A stretch of DNA of 24,694 nucleotides, from positions 1 to 24,694 of the forward strand of contig CAZQQN010000039.1 in NCBI GenBank assembly GCA_964595485.1. The letters run 5' to 3'. This document shows positions 15,771 to 22,741 of the stretch, in pieces (positions within the stretch are counted from its first letter, which is position 1; every line of letters begins with the position of its first letter). Position numbers and translations under genes: made by a program. The stretch comes from CAZQQN01 sp964595485 (GTDB lineage: Bacteria > Bacteroidota > Bacteroidia > CAILMK01 > CAYYUA01). Under the pieces are notes generated by a model. It had not been told where the DNA came from and ran no database searches. It saw nothing but the letters and a program-made list of their open reading frames with translations.

Positions 15771-16838
15771 TTAATCATTAACAGGATTACCAATATCGTA
15801 ATCCTTAAAATCGGAACCAATATAGGAATTTTTATTCAGATTTTCCGCAATTGGCTGGATATTTTTGACCAATGTTTGATAATCGGATAGGTTAATGGAT
15901 TGAATGCCATCGGATAATGCCCGGTCAGGATCCGGATGAACTTCGATCATTAAACCATCAACGCCTGCTCCCAAAGCAGCCTTGGAAAGTGGCTCTACTA
16001 AACTTCTTTTGCCTGATCCTTGACTGGGGTCAGCCCATATTGGTAAATGACTTAATTCCTTAACCAGGGGTATGGCAGAAATATCTAATTGATTCCTTAT
16101 GGCTGGATCGAATGTTCGAAGGCCCCTTTCGCAAAGAATGACTTTTTCATTGCCATGCAATAAAATATATTCAGCTGCTAATAACCATTCTTCAAGCCGG
16201 GCAAACATCCCCCTTTTCAGTAAAATGGGCTTTTGTTGTTCTCCAAGCTGCTTTAGCAGGTAGTAGTTAAACATATTTCGAGAACCAACCTGGAATATGT
16301 CAGTATAAGGTGCTATTTCATCGATTAATTGGTAATCCAATAGCTCCGTAATCACACTCATTCCATAAACATCAGCAGCCTCTCTCATCATTTTCAAGCC
16401 TTCTAAACCTAAACCCTGGAAAGCATAAGGTGAAGTACGAGGTTTGTAAGCTCCCCCACGTAAAAATTTAATTCCGATCTCACTTAGAAAATGAGCTGTT
16501 TCCATAATTTGAGACCGGGATTCGATTGAACATGGACCAGCTACTAAATTCAATGAACCTTGACCAATGGTCTCACCATTTACCTCAAACCGGGTGGCTT
16601 CGTCCTTGAAATCCCTGCTTACTAATTGGTAGGGCTTAGATGTTTCTTTTATGAATTCCACACCTTCTAGCGATGATAGGGTATTGGCAGTGGTCCCATC
16701 CTCATAGCTTTTGTCTATAACGATTAAAGATTGACCATTTAGGTCGGCAACTGAATATGGAAGATTCTGATCACCTAATAAAGTGAAAATTTCCTGTAAT
16801 GCTTTTTGACTTATGGTATTTCTTAGTTGTACTATCAC
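15771..16838 (-). CDS. aroF: 3-deoxy-7-phosphoheptulonate synthase (DAHP synthase, type I-beta)
   Basis: This enzyme joins phosphoenolpyruvate and erythrose-4-phosphate in the first step of the shikimate pathway. The 355-residue protein has an N-terminal ferredoxin-like regulatory domain (about 1-70), as in Thermotoga-type DAHP synthases. The barrel follows, with NLVAGPCSIES (97-107), GGAYKPRTSPYAFQGLG (128-144), LLKRGM, the ILCERG strand and a late MIEVHPDPDRALSDG. No chorismate mutase domain is fused. The start codon is GTG at 16838, overlapping the stop of the upstream DUF4270 gene as GTGA (16835-16838), a classic translational-coupling arrangement. Its co-transcription with an envelope lipoprotein gene is unexpected for an aromatic biosynthesis enzyme. 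Confidence 0.93.
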   Translation of the reverse strand: MIVQLRNTISQKALQEIFTLLGDQNLPYSVADLNGQSLIVIDKSYEDGTTANTLSSLEGVEFIKETSKPYQLVSRDFKDEATRFEVNGETIGQGSLNLVAGPCSIESRSQIMETAHFLSEIGIKFLRGGAYKPRTSPYAFQGLGLEGLKMMREAADVYGMSVITELLDYQLIDEIAPYTDIFQVGSRNMFNYYLLKQLGEQQKPILLKRGMFARLEEWLLAAEYILLHGNEKVILCERGLRTFDPAIRNQLDISAIPLVKELSHLPIWADPSQGSGKRSLVEPLSKAALGAGVDGLMIEVHPDPDRALSDGIQSINLSDYQTLVKNIQPIAENLNKNSYIGSDFKDYDIGNPVND

Positions 16839-18169
16839 TGCTCTGTGACATTTGAATAGATTAGCTTCAAAGTAACACCCTTCTCCTTTTTATTGTTCGC
16901 TTTTGGAACCAATACCGGGTTCGGTGAATAAGGCAAATTATTGGCTATTTGATCATTCGGGGCAGCTATCGTAAGCCCGCTTAGCATAGGTTCTTCATTG
17001 TCTGCATAGCTATTCAATAAGCGTTGGAAATAAGTAGGGTTATTGAATAAAAACCTTGAAGTGTTCGACCGATACTGGGCTGTATCCAGAAACCGGATAT
17101 CTGCTTGGTCTTCATTGAATAAGAAAAGGGACTGCGATGGCCTGATATCCTTATGGTAACTTTTGCTGGCGGGTATATTAATGGTAGCCTTATGAACCGT
17201 TACTTTACCATCATCGATTAAACTTTTTAATTGATCGCTAGGGAACCGGAGGGTTAATTTTAAGCCTCCCATTGGCTGTACAAAACCATACTTATCATTA
17301 AATTCTGAACCAGCCAATGATTTTGTCTTATCCAAGTTAAAAGTGTTAACAGTCCCGGAATTATCAGTAATCCGGATGGTATCCTTAACACCATCATTGT
17401 GGTAAAACACAATACCTGCATCCTCATCTTCGAGTTCCCAGGTTAAAACTGAGCCCTTACGGTTATTATTAATGTTATCCTGTGGTATGATTGCTAAACC
17501 ATTAAAGAAAGATCGGAAAGATCCAGAGCCTTTTAAATCACCAGAGCTGGCATTTTCGAACTTATCGATAAAATCACCTGATAGATTGACTCTTAAGATT
17601 TCCTTTTTATTGGGCCGGAATGAACCTACTCTTTTGGTTAATGGTGAATTAGCGTATTTAAAGGTACTATTGGAAGAGTAGGATGCATTATCTCCTGTTT
17701 TTATTTGCTCATTGAGCTCATGTAGATTCCAGGTTTGCGTATTTCCAGGGTTACCCATGAAATCTTGTTCGTCATTATAGGGTAAAAGCAATACCGCAGA
17801 ATCAATATTATTAGAACGATTATCCAGAAAAGTTTCTGAGAAACCATCATCCGGTATATCAAAGCCTGCAAACAAATTTGCTTTTACTTTTCCAAAAACC
17901 GTGTCAAAGTAAATGCCTGTAAGGTATTGGGTGAGATCGTTTGTCCTTACTTTATCCACATCCTCAGTGTTAACAGCGATGCTATCCATCGAAATGGTTT
18001 TGATAGGCTCGCCAGACCTTTGACCGGGAGCAGGGTCGGTAACTTTAATATCATCCTGACAACTGCTAATCGAAGAAAGCCAAGCAATGAAAATCAGAGC
18101 AAAAATACTCGTGCTTAAGTACTTAAGATAATTGAAAGCTAAAAAAGGATGGGAAGTAGGATTTTCCAT
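16835..18169 (-). CDS. DUF4270 outer-membrane lipoprotein
   Basis: A 444-residue predicted lipoprotein. From the ATG at 18169 the signal peptide has a long hydrophobic core (about 18-34) and a lipobox ISSC with the acylated cysteine at 37, followed by QDD, which fits export in Bacteroidota. The rest is beta-rich and low in cysteine, with the DUF4270 features YLTGIYFDTVFGK and the central VLLLPY strand. The family is Bacteroidota-specific and functionally uncharacterised. The frame extends to a TTG at 18253, but that would overlap the GT5-like gene by 65 bp and spoil the signal peptide, so 18169 is preferred, 19 bp after that gene. It is translationally coupled to aroF. Confidence 0.88.
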   Translation of the reverse strand: MENPTSHPFLAFNYLKYLSTSIFALIFIAWLSSISSCQDDIKVTDPAPGQRSGEPIKTISMDSIAVNTEDVDKVRTNDLTQYLTGIYFDTVFGKVKANLFAGFDIPDDGFSETFLDNRSNNIDSAVLLLPYNDEQDFMGNPGNTQTWNLHELNEQIKTGDNASYSSNSTFKYANSPLTKRVGSFRPNKKEILRVNLSGDFIDKFENASSGDLKGSGSFRSFFNGLAIIPQDNINNNRKGSVLTWELEDEDAGIVFYHNDGVKDTIRITDNSGTVNTFNLDKTKSLAGSEFNDKYGFVQPMGGLKLTLRFPSDQLKSLIDDGKVTVHKATINIPASKSYHKDIRPSQSLFLFNEDQADIRFLDTAQYRSNTSRFLFNNPTYFQRLLNSYADNEEPMLSGLTIAAPNDQIANNLPYSPNPVLVPKANNKKEKGVTLKLIYSNVTEQ

Positions 18170-18188
18170 AGAATGTTGGCTATTGTTT

Positions 18189-19001
18189 TCAGCCCAGGAG
18201 GTTATTGAAAAGTTGCATGTATTCCTCAGCAAACGCTTCTGATTCGGGGTCAAGGTAGTCTAATTTAGGCTTATCAAGGCTTTGAATGAATTGTTTTAGT
18301 TCGTCAGGGACGCCATGGGATCCATAAGTGACCGCATCTGCATATTCAGCCCCAACTTTTTGAATGTCAGTCGGGGTAGGGTTAGTCAGTTTGTCTTTAA
18401 CAGCTTCCCCATTCTTTTTCAGATGGGTTTTCTTGAGGAAATTTTCTCCAAGGTTTTCCTGAATTTGGTCTTCATAAGCTGTATAAACGATTTTGCCTTG
18501 CCTGAAAACCGGTTCATTTTTGTAAACTGTTCTGGCATACAAAGGAATCAAACCCGTCATCCAACCGTGGCAGTGAATGACATCAGGCATCCAGCCCAAT
18601 TTTAGTAATATCTCTATTGCTCCTTTATTAAAGAATATGGAACGCTCATCGTTATCCTCAAAAAAGTTGCCTTCTTCATCATAAAACAAGGATTTACGCT
18701 GGAAAAAATCTTCATTGTCAACAAAATAGACCTGCATTTTAGCTGCCGGAAGCGATGCAACCTTAATGATCATTGGGTTATCAAATTCGCCAACAGGAAC
18801 ATTAATACCTGAAAGCCGAATAACCTCGTGTAGCCGGTGCTTACGCTCGTTAATTTTACCAAAACGCGGCATGAAGCACCTTACCTCCATACCCCTCTCT
18901 TGCATTTTTTGGGGAATTGCCCTTGCAAAAGCAGCCTGGTGGGTCAATTCCACATAAGGGTCCATTTCATTAGTAATAATAAGAATTTTGGTACTGGCCA
19001 T
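18189..19001 (-). CDS. Stand-alone GT5-type N-terminal domain ('glycogen/starch synthase' homologue)
   Basis: A 270-residue cytoplasmic protein equivalent to only the N-terminal Rossmann domain of glycogen synthase (GT5, normally about 480 residues in two domains). Recognisable blocks are KILIITNEMDPY (5-16), MPRFGKINERKHRLHEVIRL, the VYFVDNEDFFQR strand and DVIHCHGWMTGL, the counterpart of the DVVHAHDW motif. The KTGGL nucleotide-sugar loop is replaced by ELTHQ (18-22), the HxHD aspartate is replaced by Gly, and the whole C-terminal nucleotide-binding domain is absent. The conserved-looking protein is therefore unlikely to make glycogen by itself; a regulatory or binding role is more plausible. 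It is first in a minus-strand operon (with the DUF4270 gene and aroF) and divergent from panC. Confidence 0.85.
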   Translation of the reverse strand: MASTKILIITNEMDPYVELTHQAAFARAIPQKMQERGMEVRCFMPRFGKINERKHRLHEVIRLSGINVPVGEFDNPMIIKVASLPAAKMQVYFVDNEDFFQRKSLFYDEEGNFFEDNDERSIFFNKGAIEILLKLGWMPDVIHCHGWMTGLIPLYARTVYKNEPVFRQGKIVYTAYEDQIQENLGENFLKKTHLKKNGEAVKDKLTNPTPTDIQKVGAEYADAVTYGSHGVPDELKQFIQSLDKPKLDYLDPESEAFAEEYMQLFNNLLG

Positions 19002-19042
19002 TTATGTGAAAATTTTGTTGAATAGAGGATTAAAAAGAAGCT

Positions 19043-19050
19043 CAAAATTA
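19043..19050 (-). promoter_or_regulatory. Candidate -7 element for the GT5-like operon
   Basis: The minus strand reads TAATTTTG, an exact TAnnTTTG match about 42 bp before the ATG at 19001. A CAA that could supply -33 (19080-19082) is too far at 29 bp. Confidence 0.4.
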
Positions 19051-19083
19051 CTAAAATCGCCCCTTTTTAAAAAGCTTTACAAG

Positions 19084-19116
19084 TTGTTAAATAGTGCAAT
19101 GGCCTTTTTAATTTTG
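19084..19116 (+). promoter_or_regulatory. Promoter for the panC operon
   Basis: TTG at 19084-19086 is followed after 22 bp by TAATTTTG (19109-19116), an exact TAnnTTTG -7 element. Transcription would begin near 19123, giving a leader of about 24 nt to the panC ATG. This is the best-formed promoter in the window. Confidence 0.6.
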
Positions 19117-19146
19117 AAGTGACCAAAAATCTACCCTTACAAGGCT

Positions 19147-20010
19147 ATGGTTCAAACGATTAAATCTCCGGCTCAATTATCGGGCCAAATTGATGAATTC
19201 AGGAAGGAAGGCAAATCCATAGGCTTTGTCCCTACTATGGGAGCTCTTCATGAAGGGCACATGAATTTGATAAAACAAGCCAGAGAGGAAAATGATCTCC
19301 TTATTGTTAGTATTTTTGTGAATCCTACTCAATTTGATGATCCGGAAGATTACCGCCGCTATCCGAGAACCTGGGATGCAGATTTAATGAAATTAGAGGA
19401 AATTAAGTGTGATCTGCTTTTCATGCCCGGAGATGCTGAAATGTATCCGGACGGATATGATATACTCAAAGATTTTGACCCGGGCTATGTGGGGAAAGTG
19501 CTTGAAGGTCGTTTCAGGCCAGGGCACTTTCAAGGCGTTGCAACAGTTGTGAAAAAATTGTTGGCTATGGTTCAGCCTGACTATGCTTATTTTGGACAGA
19601 AAGATTATCAACAGTTATTAGTGATCAAAAAGCTGGTAAAAGATTATGCCTTGCCTGTTTCCATTATACCAGTGCCAACGACTCGGGGGGCGGATGGATT
19701 AGCCGTTAGTTCAAGGAATGTACTGCTTAACAAGGATCAAAGAAAGATTGCCCCGGTGATTTACGAAACTTTAAAGTGGGCAGGTGAAAAACTCAAGGCA
19801 GGTGTAAGTATTGAAAAAATTCAAAAAGAGGCTTACAAATACCTGGAACAACAGCAGGAAATCAATACTGAATATTTTGAAATCAGGGATACTGAAGAAT
19901 TTGTTTCCCTAAATAATCCCTTTAATGTCAACGAAGTAGTTATTTGTACCGCACTTTACTTAGGCAATGTTCGGTTAATTGATAACTTGATTGTAAAGTT
20001 GGGAACTTAA
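19147..20010 (+). CDS. panC: Pantothenate synthetase (pantoate-beta-alanine ligase)
   Basis: PanC condenses pantoate and beta-alanine with ATP to give pantothenate, the coenzyme A precursor. The 287-residue cytoplasmic enzyme has the nucleotidyltransferase-fold signature PTMGALHEGH (29-38), with the HxGH-type adenylate site, FVNPTQF (57-63), GRFRPGHFQGV (121-131), the FGQKDYQQ motif (149-156) and the KMSKS-like SSRNVLL region. Length and motifs are complete. It opens the plus-strand series and is divergent from the GT5-like gene. panD follows after 115 bp; that gap contains a possible weak hairpin and an isolated TATTTTTG (20056-20063) that could be a second start for panD. Confidence 0.97.
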   Translation: MVQTIKSPAQLSGQIDEFRKEGKSIGFVPTMGALHEGHMNLIKQAREENDLLIVSIFVNPTQFDDPEDYRRYPRTWDADLMKLEEIKCDLLFMPGDAEMYPDGYDILKDFDPGYVGKVLEGRFRPGHFQGVATVVKKLLAMVQPDYAYFGQKDYQQLLVIKKLVKDYALPVSIIPVPTTRGADGLAVSSRNVLLNKDQRKIAPVIYETLKWAGEKLKAGVSIEKIQKEAYKYLEQQQEINTEYFEIRDTEEFVSLNNPFNVNEVVICTALYLGNVRLIDNLIVKLGT

Positions 20011-20055
20011 TACCATCACTATTTTTTAAAAGAAAGGTGAAAATGGGATTTTCCC

Positions 20056-20063
20056 TATTTTTG
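20056..20063 (+). promoter_or_regulatory. Possible internal promoter -7 element before panD
   Basis: TATTTTTG matches TAnnTTTG in the 115-bp panC-panD gap, 63 bp before the panD ATG. No -33 TTG is spaced correctly. The T run also follows a GGGATTTTCCC dyad, so the same bases might instead belong to a weak terminator. Confidence 0.25.
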
Positions 20064-20125
20064 TTACTGGTTGAATATGACTAAAAGTTGTTTGGTAGCA
20101 TTAAGGTTTAGAATAGTGTAAAGAT

Positions 20126-20467
20126 ATGTTTATAGAGGTTTTAAAATCTAAAATTCACCGCATACAGGTTACGGAGGCTAATTTGAATTATGTAGGTAGC
20201 ATTAGCCTTGACGAGGATCTAATGGATGCTGTTAATATCATTGAAAATGAAAAGGTTCAAGTTTTAAACATTCATAATGGAGAGCGGTTTAATACTTATG
20301 TGATAAAAGGGGAGCGAGGTAGTGGTGAAGTAACTTTAAATGGACCGGCTGCACGAAAAGCCCAGGTTGGTGACACTATAATCGTTGTGTCTTATGCTCA
20401 AATGGAATTTGAAGAAGCTAAGGGATTTAAACCAACCATCATTTTCCCGGATAATAATAAAACCTAA
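20126..20467 (+). CDS. panD: Aspartate 1-decarboxylase (pyruvoyl enzyme)
   Basis: PanD decarboxylates aspartate to beta-alanine, the second substrate of PanC. It has 113 residues, a normal size for the proenzyme. The self-processing site is visible as YVGSI with Gly24-Ser25: cleavage there turns Ser25 into the pyruvoyl cofactor and leaves small beta and larger alpha chains. Other family features are KSKIHRIQVTEANLNY at the start, the RFNTYVI strand, NGPAAR and VGDTIIVVSYA. The stop codon lies only 6 bp from the TTG start of the flippase-like gene, so those two are probably co-translated or coupled. Confidence 0.97.
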   Translation: MFIEVLKSKIHRIQVTEANLNYVGSISLDEDLMDAVNIIENEKVQVLNIHNGERFNTYVIKGERGSGEVTLNGPAARKAQVGDTIIVVSYAQMEFEEAKGFKPTIIFPDNNKT

Positions 20468-20473
20468 GCCGGC

Positions 20474-21520
20474 TTGAAACGCTTTTTCACTATTTTTCAA
20501 TATGTATTTTTCTTTGCCCTTGGTGTATTTCTGCTTTGGCTGGCTTTTAAAAATCAGGATAAGGAAAGGATTATTGATGGGTTTAGAGAGGCTGACTACA
20601 GTTGGGTCTTTTTATCGCTTACTTTAATGATGCTGAGTCATATTAGCCGGGGTATCCGCTGGACACTACTAATTAAGCCCCTTGGGTACCGGGTTAGTGG
20701 CTTTAATAGTTTTGTAGCTGTTATGATCGGCTATTTTGCAAACCTGGCATTGCCCCGGATGGGCGAGATTTCCCGATGCGTTGTGCTTAATCGAACAGAT
20801 AAAGTACCATTTAACCGGTTGGTGGGTACTGTTTTTGTTGAAAGGGTTTTTGACTTTATAACGCTTCTGAGCATTGTTTTTCTCACTTTCCTGATCGAAC
20901 TCGATCGGCTTAAAGGCTTTTATTTCGATAAAATTCATCCTTACCTTGTTAGCCAACTTCAACAAGTTGCTGATTTTCAACTAATTCTTGGTATTGTCAT
21001 TTTTCTGGCATTGATAGTTGGTTTAGTTCAATTCTTAAGAACCCGTTACCGCGAAAATCCAATAGTTAGTAAGCTGAGAAATCTGGTCAAAGAATTTATA
21101 TCGGGTATTAAGACCATTCGTTCTATGGAAAACAATGGCTTATTTCTTGGTCATACTGTTTTCATTTGGTTTATGTACTGGGCCATGACCTATGTGGTGT
21201 TCTTTGCCCTTGATTCTACTTCCCATTTAGGTGTTCCCGCTAGCTTAACGGCTTTTTCGGTAGGGAGTATGGGCTTCATTATGCCGGTTCAGGGAGGCAT
21301 AGGGACATACCATTGGGCTGTGAAAGAAGGATTAAAGTTGTATGATTTACCGGTCAGCGATGGGCTTACGTATGCCACGCTGGTGCATGGTTCTCAATTT
21401 TTTACCTTTTTAGTTTTCGGAGCCTTGAGCTTTCTGGCTTTTATTCTGATCAAAAGAAAAAACGCTGCCGATGAGCAAGCAATTCGAACAGATCAAGAAG
21501 AAAATCTACCCGCTTCCTGA
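20474..21520 (+). CDS. YbhN-like lipid flippase family membrane protein (lysylphosphatidylglycerol synthase TM region)
   Basis: A 348-residue polytopic membrane protein with about eight helices (roughly 7-25, 43-60, 79-95, 126-145, 170-188, 226-246, 255-275, 308-327). Family motifs are RGIRWTLL (59-66), LPRMGEISR (93-101), ERVFD (123-127) and PVQGGIGTYHW (271-281). It equals the membrane half of MprF but lacks the C-terminal aminoacyl-transferase domain, so it should move or bind a lipid rather than aminoacylate it. Related proteins are YbhN and AglD-type. The start is TTG at 20474: the panD stop is in frame three codons upstream and no ATG precedes the conserved N-terminus. The 3' end overlaps rfaE2 by 50 bp. 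Confidence 0.88.
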   Translation: MKRFFTIFQYVFFFALGVFLLWLAFKNQDKERIIDGFREADYSWVFLSLTLMMLSHISRGIRWTLLIKPLGYRVSGFNSFVAVMIGYFANLALPRMGEISRCVVLNRTDKVPFNRLVGTVFVERVFDFITLLSIVFLTFLIELDRLKGFYFDKIHPYLVSQLQQVADFQLILGIVIFLALIVGLVQFLRTRYRENPIVSKLRNLVKEFISGIKTIRSMENNGLFLGHTVFIWFMYWAMTYVVFFALDSTSHLGVPASLTAFSVGSMGFIMPVQGGIGTYHWAVKEGLKLYDLPVSDGLTYATLVHGSQFFTFLVFGALSFLAFILIKRKNAADEQAIRTDQEENLPAS

Positions 21521-21965
21521 ACTACTGCCTGAAATTAATGCCTGGAAATCAAAAGGTTTATCGGTGGGCTTTACCAATGGTTGCTTTGACCTTATCCATC
21601 TGGGGCATATTCATTATTTGGCAGAAGCTTCGGATTTGAGCGACCGGCTAATTATAGGCGTTAATAGTGATGCCTCAGTTTATCGGTTGAAAGGTGAAGG
21701 ACGCCCCATCCAGGATGAAAGAGCCAGGGCGATTACGCTGGCGGCTTTTAGCTTTATTGATGCCATTGTTATTTTTGAAGATGATACTCCTGATCACCTC
21801 ATCCAAGAAATTTCCCCTAATGTTCTGGTGAAGGGTGGGGATTATAAACCGGAGGAGGTTGTAGGAAGTCAACATGTATGGAATAATGGAGGTAAAGTTG
21901 AAGTGCTTTCTTTCCTCGAAGGTTACTCAACCTCACTTATAGAAGGTCGCGTAAGAGGCTACTGA
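21471..21965 (+). CDS. rfaE2: D-glycero-beta-D-manno-heptose 1-phosphate adenylyltransferase
   Basis: A 164-residue cytidylyltransferase-fold enzyme that would activate heptose-1-phosphate to ADP-heptose for the LPS core or other heptosylated glycans. Motifs are FTNGCFDLIHLGH (34-46), with the HxGH site, IIGVNSDASV (61-70), the KGEGRPIQDERAR segment and LVKGGDYKPEEVVG. It corresponds to the C-terminal domain of E. coli HldE, here free-standing; no RfaE1 kinase domain, GmhA or GmhB lies in the window. It begins 50 bp before the end of the flippase gene, in another frame, so the two are probably translationally coupled. Confidence 0.93.
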   Translation: MSKQFEQIKKKIYPLPELLPEINAWKSKGLSVGFTNGCFDLIHLGHIHYLAEASDLSDRLIIGVNSDASVYRLKGEGRPIQDERARAITLAAFSFIDAIVIFEDDTPDHLIQEISPNVLVKGGDYKPEEVVGSQHVWNNGGKVEVLSFLEGYSTSLIEGRVRGY

Positions 21966-22035
21966 AAGAATTGTCTTCTTCTTGACGCCTTTGTTTTCCA
22001 CTGTTTGCTAACTTCGAACTTCAATATAGCCTTGG

Positions 22036-22725
22036 ATGAATAATATCATTGATGTGATTATTCCTGTCTTCAACGAAGAGCATTCTGTGGGTCATGTGGT
22101 CCATGATCTGCCTAAAGATTGGATCCGTGAAATTGTGGTTGTTAATAATGGCTCGATTGACGCTACTTCTGAGGTTGCTGAGGAGGCAGGAGCAAGTGTT
22201 CTGGATGAACCTGTTAAAGGCTATGGTAAGGCTTGCCTCAAAGGCATAGAGTATCTTTTGGAAAAGCAGCAACCACCTGGTATTGTGGTTTTTTTAGACG
22301 GTGATTATTCAGATCATCCAGAAGAATTACCGCAATTGGTAGAACCAATTATGAATGAAAAATTTGATATGGTCATAGGATCACGTAGCAAGGGTGATAA
22401 AGAGAAAGGAGCTATGGAGCCGCAGGCCGTTTTTGGAAATTGGCTCGCTACACGGTTGTTAAAAATATTGTATGGTTATCAGTTTAGTGACTTAGGTCCT
22501 TTTCGGGCTATTAAATGGCAAAAACTCTTGGATTTGGAAATGATTGATCAGGATTTTGGCTGGACAGTAGAAATGCAAGTAAAAGCTGCCAAAAATCAAC
22601 TAAGGTGTAAAGAAGTACCGGTTAGCTACCGCAGGCGAATCGGGGTTTCAAAAGTAACCGGTACACTAAAGGGAACTTTAATGGCTGGTTACAAGATTCT
22701 TTGGACTATATTTAAGTACCGTTAA
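22036..22725 (+). CDS. GT2 glycosyltransferase, dolichyl-phosphate-mannose-synthase-like
   Basis: A 229-residue GT-A fold glycosyltransferase. It has VIIPVFNEE (7-15), VVNNGSIDAT (35-44, the nucleotide contact) and the metal-binding DGD (88-90) in FLDGDYSDHP, followed by SDLGPFRAIKW and VEMQVKAA, as in polyprenyl-phosphate sugar transferases of the DPM1 type. There are no transmembrane helices, so it should act at the cytoplasmic face of the membrane. It probably transfers a sugar from a nucleotide donor to a polyprenyl phosphate, supplying a membrane-bound donor for the GT87-like protein at the right end. A 70-bp gap separates it from rfaE2, and 16 bp from the next gene. Confidence 0.88.
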   Translation: MNNIIDVIIPVFNEEHSVGHVVHDLPKDWIREIVVVNNGSIDATSEVAEEAGASVLDEPVKGYGKACLKGIEYLLEKQQPPGIVVFLDGDYSDHPEELPQLVEPIMNEKFDMVIGSRSKGDKEKGAMEPQAVFGNWLATRLLKILYGYQFSDLGPFRAIKWQKLLDLEMIDQDFGWTVEMQVKAAKNQLRCKEVPVSYRRRIGVSKVTGTLKGTLMAGYKILWTIFKYR

Positions 22726-22741
22726 ATTCCTGTAGGGTATT

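Noticed and set aside
18189..19001. Functional glycogen synthase glgA
   Set aside because: Half the normal length, KTGGL loop missing and no C-terminal domain, so the enzyme name is not supported.
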